Shown here: one piece after another, positions 62,362-64,000 of the stretch
Numbering within the stretch: the first letter of the stretch is position 1
Layout: every line of letters starts with the position of its first letter
Assembly (NCBI RefSeq): GCF_021155765.1
Contig: NC_060110.1
Coordinates: forward strand, 8,121,501 to 8,185,500
Source of the DNA: Diprion similis
Lineage: Eukaryota; Arthropoda; Insecta; Hymenoptera; Diprionidae
Direction of reading: 5' to 3'
Length of the DNA: 64,000 nt
Notes under the pieces: model-generated
Told to the model about the DNA's origin: nothing
The model's input: only the letters and a program-made list of their open reading frames with translations
The model's database searches: none
Position numbers and translations under genes: made by a program

Positions 62362-62543
62362 ATTGCAATAATGAATCCGAATTGTATTCTAGATTTAAAT
62401 GACTAGTTTTAATAAAAAAAATAGTTTCAACCTAATGTTACCTATAATTTTGCTGACTTATTTTATTTTGCACATGATTTAAGAAGTTATATTGTCGCTA
62501 GGATTTGAATTAATTACACTAAGTTTCATAGCAAATTAGATTT

Positions 62544-62549
62544 TTTATT
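62544..62549 (-). terminator. Poly(A) signal of Bud23
   Basis: AATAAA on the minus strand (TTTATT on plus) lies 62 bp beyond the Bud23 stop. The two convergent transcripts can therefore end without overlapping much. Confidence 0.65.
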
Positions 62550-62610
62550 TCCCAAGTTGCTGAGAAAAACTATTATTACGAGTAATTACAGTTGACAGAA
62601 TTAAGAGATT

Positions 62611-63982
62611 TTAGAATCGGCCGCTCCTTTTTCGCCCAGTGTATTTTGAATTATCTCTGACCTCCTTACCCTGTCTTCGTCTTCTCTCTTTCTTTTCCAA
62701 AATCCATTCTCTACTTTTCTTTAATGGCTTTCCGCGTACCCTAACAATCCGCTCTCTATAATTTTTAGAAAAAAGAAATTGTCAGTAAGTCAATACAATT
62801 ATTAAATTAATTATATCAACAAAAGAAAAATTAAGGAAACCAAAACTTGAACAATATTTCATAACTTTTCTTAAACATGATTTCCAAATTTGGTATAATT
62901 TTAGTACCCCCACTCACCTTTTTGACGCATAATTCACTACAGTATTGTCATCACCAGTTCCCAATGCCTTAGGAAGAGGCATTGCACCACCAGTCATCAG
63001 AACCAGAAAGAATTTTTTAGCCTTGGTACTGTTTGGAAAATCAACAACTATTCCACCAAAGAATCCAGCTTTTGTCGCCTGTGTTGTGACCAACTCAATC
63101 TGATCGCTATTTTCAGGATAAAATTGAAAAACAGCTCTAGCTGTACGTCCTAATGAGGCGAAAAGGGAGGAAAAGAACTGATACAATCGTTTAACGGGAT
63201 TGTGTGATGTTTTGTCAGCATTGCAAAGCCACTGTAACGCAGATATGCTCACAGCTCCATCAAAGCTGCCAGCTCTGAAAGGTACCCCTTGTCCCATATC
63301 ACTGAGAATTAGATCACCCTCAACCTCCCGCTCTTTAGCTACATCTGAAACATCAAGAATACATTCACAATTTAATGCTCAAGTGTGCCCAAACATTGGG
63401 AATTTTTCATTGTTTATAATTTTCATCCACATCAATTGTCGAAACATACTCAACATTGCTGGAGATATATCGATACCGATCCACGTGTGGCCTTGGTCTT
63501 CTAAAACACTTCCGCTAAGTCCAGATCCGCAACCAATGTCAAGAAGAAGGCATGGCTCGTCCTCAGGTAACAATAGCAATTCAATGGCTCGCTCGCACAT
63601 TTGAACCTGGATATCCATCATCCGAGAACTAAAAATGTAAATTTTGGAGTAAAACGAGGGGTGCTTCAAGTAAATTCTGTTTCATCATGGTATTTTGTAC
63701 AGTTGATTACTCCCAAATTTAGCTAATTTTTTTCCACGAGTACCCGAATTTTGAGGAAAAAAACGGTTCCATAAAAATATTGCAAGATACAGACTGTCAC
63801 GAAATAAGATCCGTACTTCTGTGTGTATTTCTGCGCTTCCACTTCATTGTAGAACTGTAAACAACAGAAAACGTGACGATTATTTGCAATAACCTAGAAG
63901 TCATTCAGGCGTATGAACAGTAGAAGTGGATGTCCAATCGTACCACTTCAGGCGGTGCCGAATGCTCTGGTCGTCTAGACAT
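62611..63982 (-). CDS. Bud23: 18S rRNA (guanine-N7)-methyltransferase Bud23/WBSCR22, 5 exons, 275 aa
   Basis: The SAM-dependent enzyme methylates N7 of one guanine in 18S rRNA (G1639 in human, G1575 in yeast) in complex with TRMT112, and is needed for 40S maturation and export. Exons on the minus strand: 63,982-63,944, 63,854-63,817, 63,628-63,450, 63,344-62,918 and 62,755-62,611 (828 nt including stop; introns 89, 188, 105 and 162 bp, all GT-AG). The product begins [23 protein letters not shown] motif I is LLDIGCGSG (54-62); the acidic residue after the second strand is in GIDISPAM (Asp about 79). Then come [28 protein letters not shown] and [13 protein letters not shown]. The C-terminal WBS_methylT part holds [18 protein letters not shown] and ends TGRKRSGRF. 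Length is close to human (281 aa). Only 18 bp remain before the window edge, so the promoter lies outside. Confidence 0.96.
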
Positions 63983-64000
63983 GATTCAATCTGTTGTTTC

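Larger units (their letters stand above)
62220..62610. other. Convergent 3' spacer between mRpL46 and Bud23
   Basis: AT-rich 3' untranslated sequence of both genes, with one AATAAA in each direction (62,356 on plus, 62,549 on minus). No other gene is present. Confidence 0.8.

Overview
This window looks like nuclear DNA of an insect, most likely a hymenopteran. It is AT-rich and has long stretches without genes. Compact GT-AG introns of about 90-290 bp interrupt the housekeeping genes. There is an intronless, insect-type ionotropic (IR) chemoreceptor. The order Hymenoptera is an impression from overall genome style and cannot be proven from the sequence.

Layout. About 1-56,000 is essentially a gene desert: intergenic DNA or the inside of a very large intron. 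It holds microsatellites, homopolymer runs, decayed dispersed repeats and several blurred short-motif arrays. Three of those arrays (about 7.3, 37.6 and 45.0 kb) appear to share one degenerate unit of about 10 bp, GATT(A/T)CAAGN or its reverse complement. Only low-confidence coding candidates were found here: a single-membrane-segment small ORF at 26.5 kb (minus), exon-like pieces at 20.35, 27.6 and 45.3 kb, a 140-codon ORF at 41.5 kb, and a GC-rich hairpin-bearing island at 53.6 kb.

The right-hand 8 kb (56,052-63,982) is gene-dense and secure. It holds (1) an intronless 657-residue ionotropic receptor on the plus strand; (2) a single-exon thymine DNA glycosylase (430 aa, catalytic GINP and PSSSAR motifs intact) on the plus strand; (3) mitochondrial ribosomal protein mRpL46, rebuilt from four exons (274 aa), plus strand; and (4) the 18S rRNA guanine-N7 methyltransferase Bud23 (WBSCR22), rebuilt from five exons (275 aa), minus strand. 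mRpL46 and Bud23 are convergent, with stop codons 391 bp apart and separate poly(A) signals.

The four genes do not form one pathway. The receptor is a chemosensory gene lying at the edge of a cluster of housekeeping genes for DNA repair, mitochondrial translation and cytosolic ribosome maturation. I saw no convincing tRNA, rRNA, conserved microRNA, intact transposon or CRISPR array. No new multi-gene system could be supported; the most unusual non-genic signal is the recurring ~10-bp-pitch degenerate arrays.
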